From a virus, in the IMG/VR virus record IMGVR_UViG_3300020730_000026, positions 1 through 20,112 of that record: DNA of 20,112 bases. One strand, given 5' to 3'. A program made the position numbers and the translations under genes. The notes under the pieces were generated by a model, which was not told the origin of the DNA, did no database searches, and worked only from the letters and a program-made list of their open reading frames with translations. Below, in pieces: positions 7,625 through 15,560 of this stretch. The stretch's first letter is position 1. Each line of letters starts with the position of its first letter.

Positions 7625-8001
7625 AAAAAAAAATCCATGTGTAAATTCCATGTAGCTTTTCTTAATTGTAAGCGAGTTGCAACTTCTTCAATATCTTCTT
7701 CAACTAATTTACGCTTAATATTAGCTGAAGGAATAATTTGAACGCAATTCATCATTTCATCTAAAAGCGGTTTTGCCGCATCAAATGGAATTTTGAGTAA
7801 ATTCATATATCCTATTGCCATTAAACCTGACATACCCTGAGAAGCTAAACCTTCAGGTATCTCAATGCCAGCATTGCCGACAGCTAAGATAACCTGAAAA
7901 GCCCAGTTTTCAGCCTGAGAAGCTGACATTTCCGTAATTAAAAACTGTTTACCTAAATCTCTACCAGTTTCAGCTACGAATGTCGTTTCTTTTCTAGCCA
8001 T
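7537..8001 (-). CDS. Tail assembly chaperone (G-type)
   Basis: A protein of 154 residues, mostly helical: KQFLITEMSASQAENWAFQ opens a segment typical of tail chaperones placed between tube and tape measure genes. It starts with ATG at 7999-8001, five bases after the tube gene stop. Near its end (residues 123-126, MDFFL) it passes through nine consecutive T bases where a shift into the GT frame can occur; unshifted ribosomes continue for 28 residues, rich in Ser, Glu and Gln, to the stop at 7537. The role, by analogy with lambda gpG, is to coat the tape measure before tube polymerisation, and the protein is not expected in mature virions. Confidence 0.85.
   Translation of the reverse strand: MARKETTFVAETGRDLGKQFLITEMSASQAENWAFQVILAVGNAGIEIPEGLASQGMSGLMAIGYMNLLKIPFDAAKPLLDEMMNCVQIIPSANIKRKLVEEDIEEVATRLQLRKATWNLHMDFFLNESKLTSESEAQETIQESSLSIKPQRKQ
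7624..7633 (-). other. Slippery sequence for -1 programmed ribosomal frameshift
   Basis: On the minus strand nine T bases are followed by A. In the chaperone frame they read GAT TTT TTT TTA, so both U-UUU-UUU and U-UUU-UUA heptamers are in the correct phase for tandem -1 slippage. The downstream -1 frame stays open for 72 codons and ends just before the tape measure. I did not find a convincing downstream stem by eye. Confidence 0.8.
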
Positions 8002-8006
8002 TTATT

Positions 8007-8441
8007 TTAAACTCCAGTTATTGAACCTACGATAGATTGCCAAGTTATTTCATATACTACTGGTTGTAAAGTCTTTTTAACAGCAGGAAATGGAGTTGCC
8101 GCAGTTAAATAGCCATTAACAAGGCTATAAGCCCTTCCTGTAGATGGTAAAATAATTGTACCATTAGCTAAAAATACATCTACTACTGCATCTTGAGCCG
8201 CTCTCCAATTATCAAAAACCGATACGCTAGGACTATCAGCTTGAAGATGAATAGTCATTTTATATGGAATCCATACTTTACCACCTGAAAGACTGCCATC
8301 AACACCCATTAAAACTTCTGATTGTTGGACAGATTCACTTTCAAAGGCATCATCAACGGCATAGCCTTGAATGTTAGATGGACCATATAGCCCACCTATG
8401 ACGAGTGTTAGTACTGAATTTGCTGAGGTTATTGTTGCCAT
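8007..8441 (-). CDS. Tail tube protein (DUF3277-like)
   Basis: A protein of 144 residues. The motif run ESVQQSEVLMGVDGSLSGGK, followed by MTIHLQADSPSVSVFDNWR, matches the DUF3277 (PF11681) tail tube family. Tubes of this family form the inner channel inside the DUF3383 sheath. The gene follows the sheath by ten bases and precedes the chaperone, the canonical sheath-tube-chaperone-tape order. The ATG at 8441 has GGGAT seven bases upstream, in a GGATAAATC context shared with two other genes in the window. Length and composition are normal for the family. Confidence 0.9.
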   Translation of the reverse strand: MATITSANSVLTLVIGGLYGPSNIQGYAVDDAFESESVQQSEVLMGVDGSLSGGKVWIPYKMTIHLQADSPSVSVFDNWRAAQDAVVDVFLANGTIILPSTGRAYSLVNGYLTAATPFPAVKKTLQPVVYEITWQSIVGSITGV

Positions 8442-8451
8442 GATTTATCCC

Positions 8452-9945
8452 TTATTGAATAACGATAGATGCAAGAGTAATTTGTTGTACGCTTTCACCA
8501 TCTTGATAATACAAAGTAATAGGTGGAGATTGACGAGCCGCACGAGTAACCGCAGTTGCAGGTGAAATTTGCAATACATAACCTTGAGAAGCAATTACTG
8601 GAGCGGCGTTATAACCTAAAGCATATTGAACTTCAGCCGCTTGAGCCGCAGATAATTGAATACCTTTACGAATTGCACCGAAATTAATTGCCGCATTGAT
8701 TGGGTCTAAACAAGCCGCATTGATTAATGAATAACCTTGCGTATTGTATGGAATAGAACCAACTTGTTGAAGCAATGTAACTAAAGCTAATTGTAAATTA
8801 GCATTTAACCAAATTTGATTCAAGTAAGTATCAGCCCATAACCATTTGCCTGAAACAGAACCCGGTGTAAACCAAGAAGCGTTATTAGCAGGATTATTAG
8901 AACCATAAGCACCGTAGCAATTATAACCATTAGCAACTACACCAGCATAATTTGAAGCAGTTGTTACTGAAGCTACTAAACCTGACTGCTCTTTAAAGTC
9001 TAATGTTGCACGACCATTCAAGCGAGTAAAGTCTAATGAAGCCGCAAAACCAGCCGCAAATGCTGAAAGTGTATTGTTGCCGTAAATTGGCAATGTACCA
9101 ACAACTTGACCAACTTGTAACCAATCACCAAAGGTGTTAGTAGAAGCAGAATTTAATACGTTAATATCAGAATCTTGGCAGATATACAAATAACGAGGTG
9201 AAACAGAATTAGACCAAGTAGCAAATGCTTCTTTTTCAGCAATGACTGATTCCCATACTGTGAAGAATGTAGCCCAGTTTTGATTTTGGTTAATAATGCT
9301 ATTCATGTAAGTAGCTGGAACTGCCGCCGCTTGACCTTGCGATAATACTGCACCTGTAGCTTGCGTTAGCATTAAGCCTGTTGCCATAGCACCAGTTGTT
9401 GCAAAACTAACCGTAGCCGCTGTTCCTGTAAGTGTAGTAGTGAATATAAATGCACTTGGTACAGAATCATAAGTAACTGTAAATGGTGGTGAAGTAAATG
9501 CCGCTTGAATAACTGTTGCCGCTTGGCTGAAACTTGTAACTGCGGCTAAACTGATTGAACCTGAAGTGACAAGAGTGCCATTAATGGTAAAAGCTAAAGT
9601 ACCAGTACCTAGAGCTTGCAATTGACCTAAAGTCATTGAAGATAAGTTGCCACCACGAACCCATGCCGCTGTTGCTGTTTCTGCATAGTTAGCAATAAAT
9701 AAAGCACCCGGCAATTGAGTACCAATGCTATAACCATTAAAATAAATTGTAGCTAATGACGCTTCTGTAGAAGTTGCGCCAAAATAAGTTGATACATCAT
9801 TGGCAGTTGCAAATTGTAAAATTGTTCCAGCAGGAGCATAGGCATTTTGTGTGAGCATCAATCCGTTTAAATCAACGGCAATACCACCAGCAGACAAAAC
9901 TGACGGAACTACATTTACTACTTGTGAAAAAGGAATAGTACTCAT
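8452..9945 (-). CDS. Contractile tail sheath protein (DUF3383)
   Basis: A protein of 497 residues of the DUF3383 (PF11863) family, found at the sheath position of many myoviruses. Recognisable parts are the N-terminal IPFSQVVNVVPSVLSAGG, then TANDVSTYFGATSTEA, ANYAETATAAWVRGG, SPRYLYICQDSDINVL, LDFTRLNGRATLDFKEQSG, and the C-terminal RQSPPITLYYQDGESVQQ. The sheath contracts to drive the tube through the host envelope. It has the strongest visible ribosome binding site of the tail genes, AGGAGA at 9951-9956, five bases before ATG, fitting a protein needed in many copies. The sheath identity defines the phage as a myovirus. A mid-protein Ala/Thr-rich stretch (about residues 100-205) is likely a surface domain. 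Confidence 0.93.
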   Translation of the reverse strand: MSTIPFSQVVNVVPSVLSAGGIAVDLNGLMLTQNAYAPAGTILQFATANDVSTYFGATSTEASLATIYFNGYSIGTQLPGALFIANYAETATAAWVRGGNLSSMTLGQLQALGTGTLAFTINGTLVTSGSISLAAVTSFSQAATVIQAAFTSPPFTVTYDSVPSAFIFTTTLTGTAATVSFATTGAMATGLMLTQATGAVLSQGQAAAVPATYMNSIINQNQNWATFFTVWESVIAEKEAFATWSNSVSPRYLYICQDSDINVLNSASTNTFGDWLQVGQVVGTLPIYGNNTLSAFAAGFAASLDFTRLNGRATLDFKEQSGLVASVTTASNYAGVVANGYNCYGAYGSNNPANNASWFTPGSVSGKWLWADTYLNQIWLNANLQLALVTLLQQVGSIPYNTQGYSLINAACLDPINAAINFGAIRKGIQLSAAQAAEVQYALGYNAAPVIASQGYVLQISPATAVTRAARQSPPITLYYQDGESVQQITLASIVIQ

Positions 9946-9954
9946 AAAAATCTC

Positions 9955-10473
9955 CTATGGTTGAAATGTTTGGTCTATTGGTGCTAGACCCACTACAACA
10001 TCTAACATTGATTGTTGAGATGTGGTTAATGTTGGATTATATTGCAAATTACCTTCTAACTTCCATCTTTGCTCATATTGCTGTTCTCCATCAATTAAAG
10101 GCAATTGAACTGGGTCATCAGCATATAAAGGCTGAATATTTGCAGGAAATAAATCCGTTGCATATTCATCACGAAATAAAGCCTGAGTTTCCATAGCCCA
10201 TATTTGTGATAATGGACCATAAAAATCAAGCTGAACAACATATCTTGTTGGAGTCAAAATAGATTTTTGCTGTAATGCAGAATTATAAGTATCTACATTA
10301 AAAGATAATCTATTCATTCCAGTATTATTCATAGCAACAAATCCACCTTTCGGCATTGCAACCAAATTATCTTGAGCTTGTACTACTTCAGTTCCAATAG
10401 GTAGAAAAGTTCTAAAGAAAACTACTAGAGCTTTAAAAATATCTTGGTCAATAATATCAATGGTAACTGCCAT
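9955..10473 (-). CDS. Neck / tail terminator-like protein
   Basis: Read as 172 residues from ATG at 10473, with AGGA six bases upstream and a two-base gap from the previous stop. A TTG at 10512 would add 13 residues inside the upstream gene but has no family support. Features are IIDQDIFKALVVFFRTFLP, VVQAQDNLVAMPKGGFVAM and the RYVVQLDFYGP stretch followed by an acidic DEYATDLFP segment. This resembles the phage neck terminator family (gp12-like / LIC_12616-like). These proteins cap the tube at the neck and stop elongation. Its location just before the sheath gene agrees. The identification is by remembered motif pattern, so moderately firm. Confidence 0.8.
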   Translation of the reverse strand: MAVTIDIIDQDIFKALVVFFRTFLPIGTEVVQAQDNLVAMPKGGFVAMNNTGMNRLSFNVDTYNSALQQKSILTPTRYVVQLDFYGPLSQIWAMETQALFRDEYATDLFPANIQPLYADDPVQLPLIDGEQQYEQRWKLEGNLQYNPTLTTSQQSMLDVVVGLAPIDQTFQP

Positions 10474-10475
10474 AA

Positions 10476-10862
10476 TTAATCCTGTTGTAATGTCACTATA
10501 ACATGACACCAATCACTCCAAGTTTCTACAACTTGTGTAATTAGCCAATTACGATTACTTCCATTAGGTATTTCAGGAAATATTAAAATATCTCCACCAA
10601 TGTTATCAGCACGAACAACACCAGCCGCATTACCATACATATAAACTGAACGCATTACGCCAGTTATATTCAAGCCATCAGTATGCTGTAAATCTGTCGT
10701 GCTTAGAGCTTGTATTTGCGCTCTAACGGATAATGTTAAAGTTGTAGGAGTTCTTTTACCTGCACTATCAGTAATATAGCCTGTAGATTGAATCCAATTA
10801 ATTAAAATATTTGGATTAGTAAGTTGAGTGTAACCATTAACTAATGAGCGTAATTTCATCAT
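10476..10862 (-). CDS. Head closure / head-tail adaptor-like protein
   Basis: A protein of 128 residues (127 if the second ATG at 10859 is used). Two adjacent ATGs occur; AAAGG lies three bases before the first and six before the second, so the second may be the main start. The protein is beta-rich: TPTTLTLSVRAQIQALSTTD, DGLNITGVMRSVYMYG, GDILIFPEIPNGSNRNWLIT and a final DWCHVIVTLQQD. This is the pattern of small neck proteins lying between the gp10-like protein and the neck terminator in related myoviruses. A role as head-closure or stopper protein is inferred from order alone; I cannot name the family precisely. Confidence 0.72.
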   Translation of the reverse strand: MMKLRSLVNGYTQLTNPNILINWIQSTGYITDSAGKRTPTTLTLSVRAQIQALSTTDLQHTDGLNITGVMRSVYMYGNAAGVVRADNIGGDILIFPEIPNGSNRNWLITQVVETWSDWCHVIVTLQQD

Positions 10863-11353
10863 TAACCTTTAGCTATAAACTCTGAGCCTTCTTTAGCTAC
10901 GCTATTTTGTAGATATGCCAGCATAACACCTGTATCAACTAATGGCTTTGTAGAACCATTCCCACGTTCACGCCTTAATGCTAATGTCATTGGAGCTAAA
11001 GCAGGTGAATAGATAGTAGCTATTTTTGCTTTCATATCTGCGGCGGCTAATATACCAACTGCATTTAATACATCAAAAGCATTATTCTTACCAGCTACTA
11101 CTGAAGCTACGCCTTTACTTAATATGGCTACCCATTCATCTTTATTTTCTTTGATAGTAGGGCGCATAAATGGTCTAGGCGGAATTTTCTTAGCAGGTGC
11201 GCCAAATTCATTTTGTGCGGCAACTGAAGCAATTGGAGTACCATCTTCATATTGACCACCTGACGGAAATCCTACTTGAGCAACTAAGCCTTGAAATTCT
11301 TTAGGCGCACGTTCTAGTGTGGCTTTAATCTTATCAAGATTTAAGGCGGTCAA
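10862..11353 (-). CDS. HK97 gp10-like / virion morphogenesis neck protein
   Basis: A protein of 163 residues. The central AAQNEFGAPAKKIPPRPFMR segment is the signature of HK97 gp10-like and Mu gpG-type neck/tail completion proteins, and PLVDTGVMLAYLQNSV near the C-terminus completes the pattern. Translation appears to start at TTG (11353), which overlaps the stop of the upstream DUF4054 gene (TTGA); GGTGG lies a few bases upstream. No ATG occurs before the conserved core, so TTG is the best choice. These proteins link the connector to the tail. The order DUF4054, gp10-like, closure, terminator is as in related myoviruses. Confidence 0.85.
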   Translation of the reverse strand: MTALNLDKIKATLERAPKEFQGLVAQVGFPSGGQYEDGTPIASVAAQNEFGAPAKKIPPRPFMRPTIKENKDEWVAILSKGVASVVAGKNNAFDVLNAVGILAAADMKAKIATIYSPALAPMTLALRRERGNGSTKPLVDTGVMLAYLQNSVAKEGSEFIAKG

Positions 11354-11796
11354 AATATACCACCAGCTTTTCTAAAAGCTGAATTTTCAGGGCTACCACC
11401 AATATATAGTCCTACATTTGCTACAGCACGTAATAGCGCACGTAATTGACTGCCATATGGGGTAGTAGCCAACCACCAACCAAAAGAGGTCTTAACAGGT
11501 GGTGGAGTAAGTGAAACATTAACAGTACCTTCAGCAGTACCTTGAACAACTACTGTTGGTATGCCAGCAGTAATCATTGTGAATGATTGAGCTAAATGAG
11601 CGCACATTAAATCTAACGCTAATTGAAGCTGTTTTGTTTTAAAATTATATGGATAATTATTATCAGGATTTATATATGATGTTCCCATAGTCCACCACCC
11701 ATCAAGTTGCGCTGTTGGATAATCAGTCACATCAGCAAAAGCTGGAAACTGTAATCTAAAGTTAGCATCATTGTAGGCAGGAACTAGAGAAGTCAT
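11350..11796 (-). CDS. DUF4054 head-tail connector protein
   Basis: A protein of 148 residues of the DUF4054 (PF13262) type. The N-terminal NFRLQFPAFADVTDYPTAQL, the YPYNFKTKQLQLALDLMCAHLA segment, PPPVKTSFGWWLATTPYG and the C-terminal GLYIGGSPENSAFRKAGG are characteristic. These act as adaptor rings beneath the portal, the role of gp6/gp15 in siphoviruses. The ATG at 11796 follows a weak AAGAG element. It is nine bases downstream of the preceding gene and overlaps the next (TTGA). Length is typical. Confidence 0.9.
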   Translation of the reverse strand: MTSLVPAYNDANFRLQFPAFADVTDYPTAQLDGWWTMGTSYINPDNNYPYNFKTKQLQLALDLMCAHLAQSFTMITAGIPTVVVQGTAEGTVNVSLTPPPVKTSFGWWLATTPYGSQLRALLRAVANVGLYIGGSPENSAFRKAGGIF

Positions 11797-11805
11797 AATT
11801 AGCTC

Positions 11806-12165
11806 TTAATTAAGTTTAGGTGCATCTTCATCTTTGGCATAATCTGATGCTGTCAAAGGTGCAGACTTATCTTTTAAATTCATATCAGGAACTACTTTTT
11901 CTACTGCTGTTGTTTTCGTGCGAACAGATAAAAAGCCATCTTTTTCATGTTTCAGGAAAACTGGATTCTTTTTTAATGCTTCGTAATCAGCATCGTCAAT
12001 TTCGGTTGCAACACCAATTGGCGTGATTAAACGGTCATTAGCAACGCCTGTACCACCTTTAATAAGAACACCTACATCTTTGATAGGCATATCGTTACCG
12101 CCTTGTAACCAGTTTTGATAAAGCTGGTCATTAGCTAGGGTAGAAAATACATGGACTTTAGCCAT
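11806..12165 (-). CDS. Conserved phage protein beside the capsid gene, function unknown
   Basis: A protein of 119 residues. MAKVHVFSTLANDQLYQNW opens a compact domain with VLIKGGTGVANDRLITPIGV and DDADYEALKKNPVFLKHEKD, followed by an acidic, Lys-rich C-terminus ending DYAKDEDAPKLN. I recall similar proteins of about this length between the capsid and DUF4054 genes in other myoviruses, but no function is established that I know of. A strong AAGGAG lies eight bases upstream of ATG at 12165, and a stem-loop precedes it. Position suggests a head or head-completion accessory protein. It is the first gene after the only sizeable gap, so it may be translated independently of the capsid gene. Confidence 0.75.
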   Translation of the reverse strand: MAKVHVFSTLANDQLYQNWLQGGNDMPIKDVGVLIKGGTGVANDRLITPIGVATEIDDADYEALKKNPVFLKHEKDGFLSVRTKTTAVEKVVPDMNLKDKSAPLTASDYAKDEDAPKLN

Positions 12166-12190
12166 TTTTAAAACTCCTTGAGTGAATAGA

Positions 12191-12210
12191 GAGCGAGGTT
12201 TCCCTCGCCC
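12191..12210 (-). promoter_or_regulatory. Stem-loop after the major capsid gene
   Basis: On the minus strand an eight-pair stem (GGGCGAGG against CCTCGCTC, one G-T pair) closes a GAAA tetraloop. It is GC-rich in an AT-rich setting and lies in the 91-base gap between the capsid stop and the next start. No T-run follows, so it is not a canonical intrinsic terminator. It may stabilise the capsid mRNA 3' end, mark a processing site or attenuate transcription. The rest of the gap is AT-rich with no clear promoter. Confidence 0.55.
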
Positions 12211-12256
12211 TTCTATCTTACATCATATAAAAAATACAATCTATTAAACTATATTT

Positions 12257-13360
12257 TTAGATGCCGCTATAACGTACAACAGCGTATGGGCGTTTAAGCA
12301 TAACACCAGCAGTAGCGTTTGAATAATCTTCAACGTATGCTTTAGCTTGTTTTTCAACGCCTAATGCTTGGAACTTAGCAGGAACAACTTGTACCCATGT
12401 ACGGCTGTCATCACTTGCACCATCTTCTACTGATTCAGCATAAAGATAGAACACGTTAGCACCACCATTAGCATAGTTCAATTGAGGAGCAGAAATTACA
12501 CGCAATTTTGCGTAAGTTTTGTTCAACCAATCACGTACTGAAATACCAAAGTCAGAAGTTACTGACAAGTATTGGTAAGCATCAGTAGGCAACGCTAATG
12601 TAAGCTCTGCATCTTCAGGATTAATAGTATCTTGAGATTGAGTTTGCAATTGAGCCGCCGCAACACGAATGTCAGCTACGATTTGCAAGAATGATTTGTT
12701 AGCCCATAAAGTTGAGCTACCTGTACCAGTAGCCGCTACAGTAACGTAAGCAGGTAATGATGGGTCATTCAAGAAACCATAAGTTAGATTGTTACCACCA
12801 TTGTAGCCATTGAAACCGATAAGGTTACGTTGGATTTCCAATGATAGAGCCGCAGAAGCACGTTTTTCAGCAGAAGTGCTGATACGAATACGAGCCGCAC
12901 GAGCTTCTTCTAATGAACCAACTTTGATACCTTTTTCGAAACGAATAACAGTACGGCGTACAAAGTTAGTGTTCCATGAAGCTAAAGGTACATTAGTATA
13001 ATCGCCGTATGGTAACGCATTACCAATTGGCTCTAAGATACCTTGTACGATTTCTTCATCTTCCCATGAACCTGTTGTAGTAATACCAACTAAGTCATCG
13101 ATTTTACGAGCGGCTGTAATTACTTTAACAAAGCCCGGTAACCAATTTTGTAGGAACTGAACTGGAGTAGTCATTGATGGGCTAGTAACATCAGCTTGAT
13201 TGCCGCTATCCATTGCCCAGTTAGCCATAGTTTTAACTTGACGGTCTGAAATATTAATACCAATTTGACTTAAAGCTGAAAAATCAGCTACGTCTTTGGC
13301 ATCCATTGTTACCGCACCCACGTTACGTGGACCGATATAACTTTTTTCTAGCGATTTCAT
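12257..13360 (-). CDS. Major capsid protein (DUF2184 family)
   Basis: A protein of 367 residues of the DUF2184 (PF09950) capsid family, HK97 fold by family knowledge. Recognisable segments are DFSALSQIGINISDRQVKTM and MAMDSGNQ-type residues near 50, FLQNWLPGFVKVITAARKID, GSWEDEEIVQGILEPIGNAL, VRRTVIRFEKGIKVGSLEEA, and the C-terminal YVEDYSNATAGVMLKRPYAV. It forms the icosahedral shell around the scaffold. The ATG at 13360 has AAGGAT about eight bases upstream. It follows the cement-like gene by 11 bases, and a stem-loop lies downstream. Codon use is more G/C at third positions than in the tail genes, as often seen for the most abundant virion protein. No truncation. Confidence 0.93.
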   Translation of the reverse strand: MKSLEKSYIGPRNVGAVTMDAKDVADFSALSQIGINISDRQVKTMANWAMDSGNQADVTSPSMTTPVQFLQNWLPGFVKVITAARKIDDLVGITTTGSWEDEEIVQGILEPIGNALPYGDYTNVPLASWNTNFVRRTVIRFEKGIKVGSLEEARAARIRISTSAEKRASAALSLEIQRNLIGFNGYNGGNNLTYGFLNDPSLPAYVTVAATGTGSSTLWANKSFLQIVADIRVAAAQLQTQSQDTINPEDAELTLALPTDAYQYLSVTSDFGISVRDWLNKTYAKLRVISAPQLNYANGGANVFYLYAESVEDGASDDSRTWVQVVPAKFQALGVEKQAKAYVEDYSNATAGVMLKRPYAVVRYSGI

Positions 13361-13371
13361 AATTTATATCC

Positions 13372-13881
13372 TTAGTCAGTAATACGGATAGCTGTTAAAC
13401 CAGTTGCAGTTTGTGGATAATTCCACACTACGCAATTTGGAATTAACGCATTACCAGTAGTTGCAGAAGCCCCCGGTGCTACAGTTGAAAGAACGCCAGT
13501 AGTGGTGTTGTATTGAACCAAGTCACCAATATTACACGCACCAACAACAGTAACGCAGATAGTACCCATTGTTAAGAACTCACCTTGATTGTAAGCAGGT
13601 AAGAACAATGTAGGGTCAAGTGGATTGCCACCAACAGCACCGTAAGAAGCATATACTTTAGGATTAACTAAAATACCAGCGAATAAAACGCCTGTACCAA
13701 CAACGCCCCCTTGTGAAGCTACGTTAGTAGTATTAGATTTAGTAAAAGCTAAACCAATAGTACCCCCATTTACATCTAGTGCCAATGAATCGACACGTTG
13801 TGGACCATCTACAATTAACTCGCCCGGAATACCAAAGCCAAGATTAACATTGACGGTAGCTTGAAAACTAGCAGTAGTCAT
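13372..13881 (-). CDS. Head decoration / structural cement-like protein
   Basis: A protein of 169 residues with almost no charge except Asp/Glu and a Gly/Val/Thr-rich beta composition. FQATVNVNLGFGIPGELIVD, GPQRVDSLALDV and the central NPKVYASYGAVGGNPLDPTL recall small head proteins coded just before DUF2184 capsids, labelled structural cement (Gp24-type) in databases. They bind the capsid surface or capsomer contacts and stabilise the expanded shell. Start ATG at 13881 has AAGG ten bases upstream, two bases after the scaffold stop. The assignment rests on remembered family pattern and the protease-cement-capsid order. Confidence 0.8.
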   Translation of the reverse strand: MTTASFQATVNVNLGFGIPGELIVDGPQRVDSLALDVNGGTIGLAFTKSNTTNVASQGGVVGTGVLFAGILVNPKVYASYGAVGGNPLDPTLFLPAYNQGEFLTMGTICVTVVGACNIGDLVQYNTTTGVLSTVAPGASATTGNALIPNCVVWNYPQTATGLTAIRITD

Positions 13882-13883
13882 GA

Positions 13884-14465
13884 TTATTTACCTTTTTCTA
13901 AGAATCGTTGAACAAAATTACCTTTGCGGAAACTAACAGCATTATCCATACCGTGAGCTACGCTAGATGCGCCTTTACCTTCGAGATAAGCACCCAAGAA
14001 TGTTACACGAGCATCTTTAGGAGCATCTAAACCAAGTTTCTTAATACCATACTTAGCCATCGTGTTTAAATCCATTTCAGCGTGGTCAAATGCGCCGATA
14101 TGTTTTGATAGTTTGTCATATAGTTTTGTTTTATCAGCTAAGTCTTTATGAACTCGTTTGATAATAGCCGCCGCATCCATACCAGCACCACGTTCACCTT
14201 CTTTTGGTTCTGATTTAGCTCCGCCTTGAACGATTGGGTCAGATTCTTCATCTTTAACTTCGCCCGGTTTGTCTTCATCACCGTCAGGTTTTTCCATATC
14301 TTCATCATCAGCAACAGCTTCTTCTTCTTCGCCGCCGCCTTTGTGCATTTCTAATAATTCTTGAATTTTTGCCAATTTCGGCATCACATCTTTAACGAAT
14401 GAATGAACATCCTCTAAAGACATAGCAGGTTTCTCGCCACCTACTTCTTTATTTTCTTCAGCCAT
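13884..14465 (-). CDS. Nested scaffold protein from internal in-frame start
   Basis: Methionine 366 of the protease fusion is preceded by a perfect AAGGAG with six-base spacing (14472-14477), better than most true starts in this window. It would give a separate 193-residue product equal to the C-terminal part. That part begins [20 protein letters not shown], has a helical segment, a very acidic linker (about residues 411-440 of the full protein, rich in Glu/Asp) and a helical C-terminal domain ending [11 protein letters not shown]. This is the arrangement of lambda C/Nu3 and Mu I/Z, where the scaffold is the free C-terminus of the protease. Separate translation is inferred from the ribosome binding site and the domain boundary. 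Confidence 0.78.
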   Translation of the reverse strand: MAEENKEVGGEKPAMSLEDVHSFVKDVMPKLAKIQELLEMHKGGGEEEEAVADDEDMEKPDGDEDKPGEVKDEESDPIVQGGAKSEPKEGERGAGMDAAAIIKRVHKDLADKTKLYDKLSKHIGAFDHAEMDLNTMAKYGIKKLGLDAPKDARVTFLGAYLEGKGASSVAHGMDNAVSFRKGNFVQRFLEKGK

Positions 14466-15560
14466 GAAAAGCTCCTTGTTATCTACTGTAAAAGTGAAAT
14501 GGTCTAAAACTGCTACATCCGAACCCATGCGACCTTTCTCGACTAAGGCTAGATGATTGCCACGAATTTCACGTTGTATGTAATCATACGCTTCGCCATT
14601 GAAACTTGCAGGAGCATATTCATATTTACAACGATAACCGCAGGACAATTCTTTTTTACCGTTAGCAATGAGATTAGTCATTGCTTCGGAAAATACTTTA
14701 ATATTACCTTTTAAATACTCGCCATCAAAGAAAACATCTTCTCCGATTACACCTTGAATTCCTTTGTCTTCAGCAGGAGTTAAACCTTCATCCTCACTAC
14801 CTAACATTACATGATTATCAATCCAGGGTAATAATTTAAATGAATCAATACAATCTTCTGTTGATAATTCTTCGGCTGGTCTGTAAACATTATAAATTCT
14901 GTCAGCATCACAATCAGGTGAAATTGAACGACCTGAATATGGAAATACACCTACTTTGGATAATGGGTTATCTTTAACTTCAAACCATCCATTTGTATCA
15001 TATTCTCTTTTATCCATTGCACTAGCGTGCGATTCAGCTTTTTCCGCAATTTCTTCCGCATCTTTCGAAACTTTGTGAAATATTGGGTCAGGTGCATTTT
15101 CTATGGTTGCCCATACAAAAGCATCATGCTCCTCATTTAAATCAGGTGTAAACTCGCCATCATTACACCCGAATAGATTTACTTTACCTTCATCATAGAT
15201 AAGATGTAATCCCGTTGCTGGAACGTGTCCACATTCTTCACGAGATTCACGAATAGCACCTTCTATCGGGGATTCGCCTTCTTCTACATGACCACCGGGG
15301 AAATCCCATGAATTATCTTTAGTTCTACGCATCCATAATATCTTGTCATCATTTGTATAGACAATAAAAGCGACGATTTTAGAATCAGGTTCTTCAGTTA
15401 AATCTCTTTCATGGTCATTGTCTGCATCATCAGCAACATGAGATTTTCTAGCATTTTGATATGCAATAGCAACAGCTTGGTCACGTTTATGACCAGCTTT
15501 AATCAATTCAGCTACATTAGCTGAAATAACTTCTTTGCTTGAACCTGATTGAAGTGGCAT
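13884..15560 (-). CDS. Nudix hydrolase-prohead protease (DUF2213)-scaffold fusion
   Basis: A protein of 558 residues with four parts. Residues 1-40 carry [20 protein letters not shown] followed by [10 protein letters not shown], a motif recurring in phage head proteins. Residues about 60-165 are a Nudix domain: its box runs G90 to H112 with Glu96, Arg104, Glu105, Glu108, Glu109 and Gly111 all present, so catalysis is plausible; Ser106 and His112 replace usual hydrophobics. Residues about 190-355 are the DUF2213 protease; His250 (DNHVM), Ser306 (KELSCGYR) and His336 ([12 protein letters not shown]) fit the Ser-His-His triad of herpesvirus-type assembly proteases. From 366 on lies the scaffold. 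The protease matures the prohead; the Nudix substrate cannot be told. It starts with TAATG overlap to the upstream gene, AGGG seven bases away. Confidence 0.9.
   Translation of the reverse strand: MPLQSGSSKEVISANVAELIKAGHKRDQAVAIAYQNARKSHVADDADNDHERDLTEEPDSKIVAFIVYTNDDKILWMRRTKDNSWDFPGGHVEEGESPIEGAIRESREECGHVPATGLHLIYDEGKVNLFGCNDGEFTPDLNEEHDAFVWATIENAPDPIFHKVSKDAEEIAEKAESHASAMDKREYDTNGWFEVKDNPLSKVGVFPYSGRSISPDCDADRIYNVYRPAEELSTEDCIDSFKLLPWIDNHVMLGSEDEGLTPAEDKGIQGVIGEDVFFDGEYLKGNIKVFSEAMTNLIANGKKELSCGYRCKYEYAPASFNGEAYDYIQREIRGNHLALVEKGRMGSDVAVLDHFTFTVDNKELFMAEENKEVGGEKPAMSLEDVHSFVKDVMPKLAKIQELLEMHKGGGEEEEAVADDEDMEKPDGDEDKPGEVKDEESDPIVQGGAKSEPKEGERGAGMDAAAIIKRVHKDLADKTKLYDKLSKHIGAFDHAEMDLNTMAKYGIKKLGLDAPKDARVTFLGAYLEGKGASSVAHGMDNAVSFRKGNFVQRFLEKGK
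14472..14477 (-). promoter_or_regulatory. Internal Shine-Dalgarno for the nested scaffold
   Basis: Perfect AAGGAG on the minus strand, six bases before ATG at 14465, inside and in frame with the protease fusion. The position coincides with the end of the protease domain and the start of the scaffold. Confidence 0.8.

Noticed and set aside
7406-7651. Independent 81-residue gene starting at ATG 7651
   Set aside because: No ribosome binding site, starts inside the chaperone gene just before the slippery run; better explained as the -1 frameshift extension.
10474-10512. TTG start at 10512 for the neck terminator-like gene
   Set aside because: ATG at 10473 has AGGA six bases upstream and sits two bases after the previous stop; the extra 13 residues lack family support.
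7544-12026. Several plus-strand frames of 63-79 codons (7544-7741, 8371-8565, 9957-10196, 11820-12026)
   Set aside because: All lie antisense to well-identified virion genes, have no family resemblance and no plausible initiation context.
12191-12210. Intrinsic terminator after the capsid gene
   Set aside because: The stem is good, but neither strand has a T-run after it, so it is recorded only as a regulatory stem-loop.
12211-12256. Promoter in the AT-rich part of the gap after the capsid gene
   Set aside because: TTGTAT- and TATATG-like words occur, but in sequence this AT-rich they are expected by chance and the spacing is not convincing.
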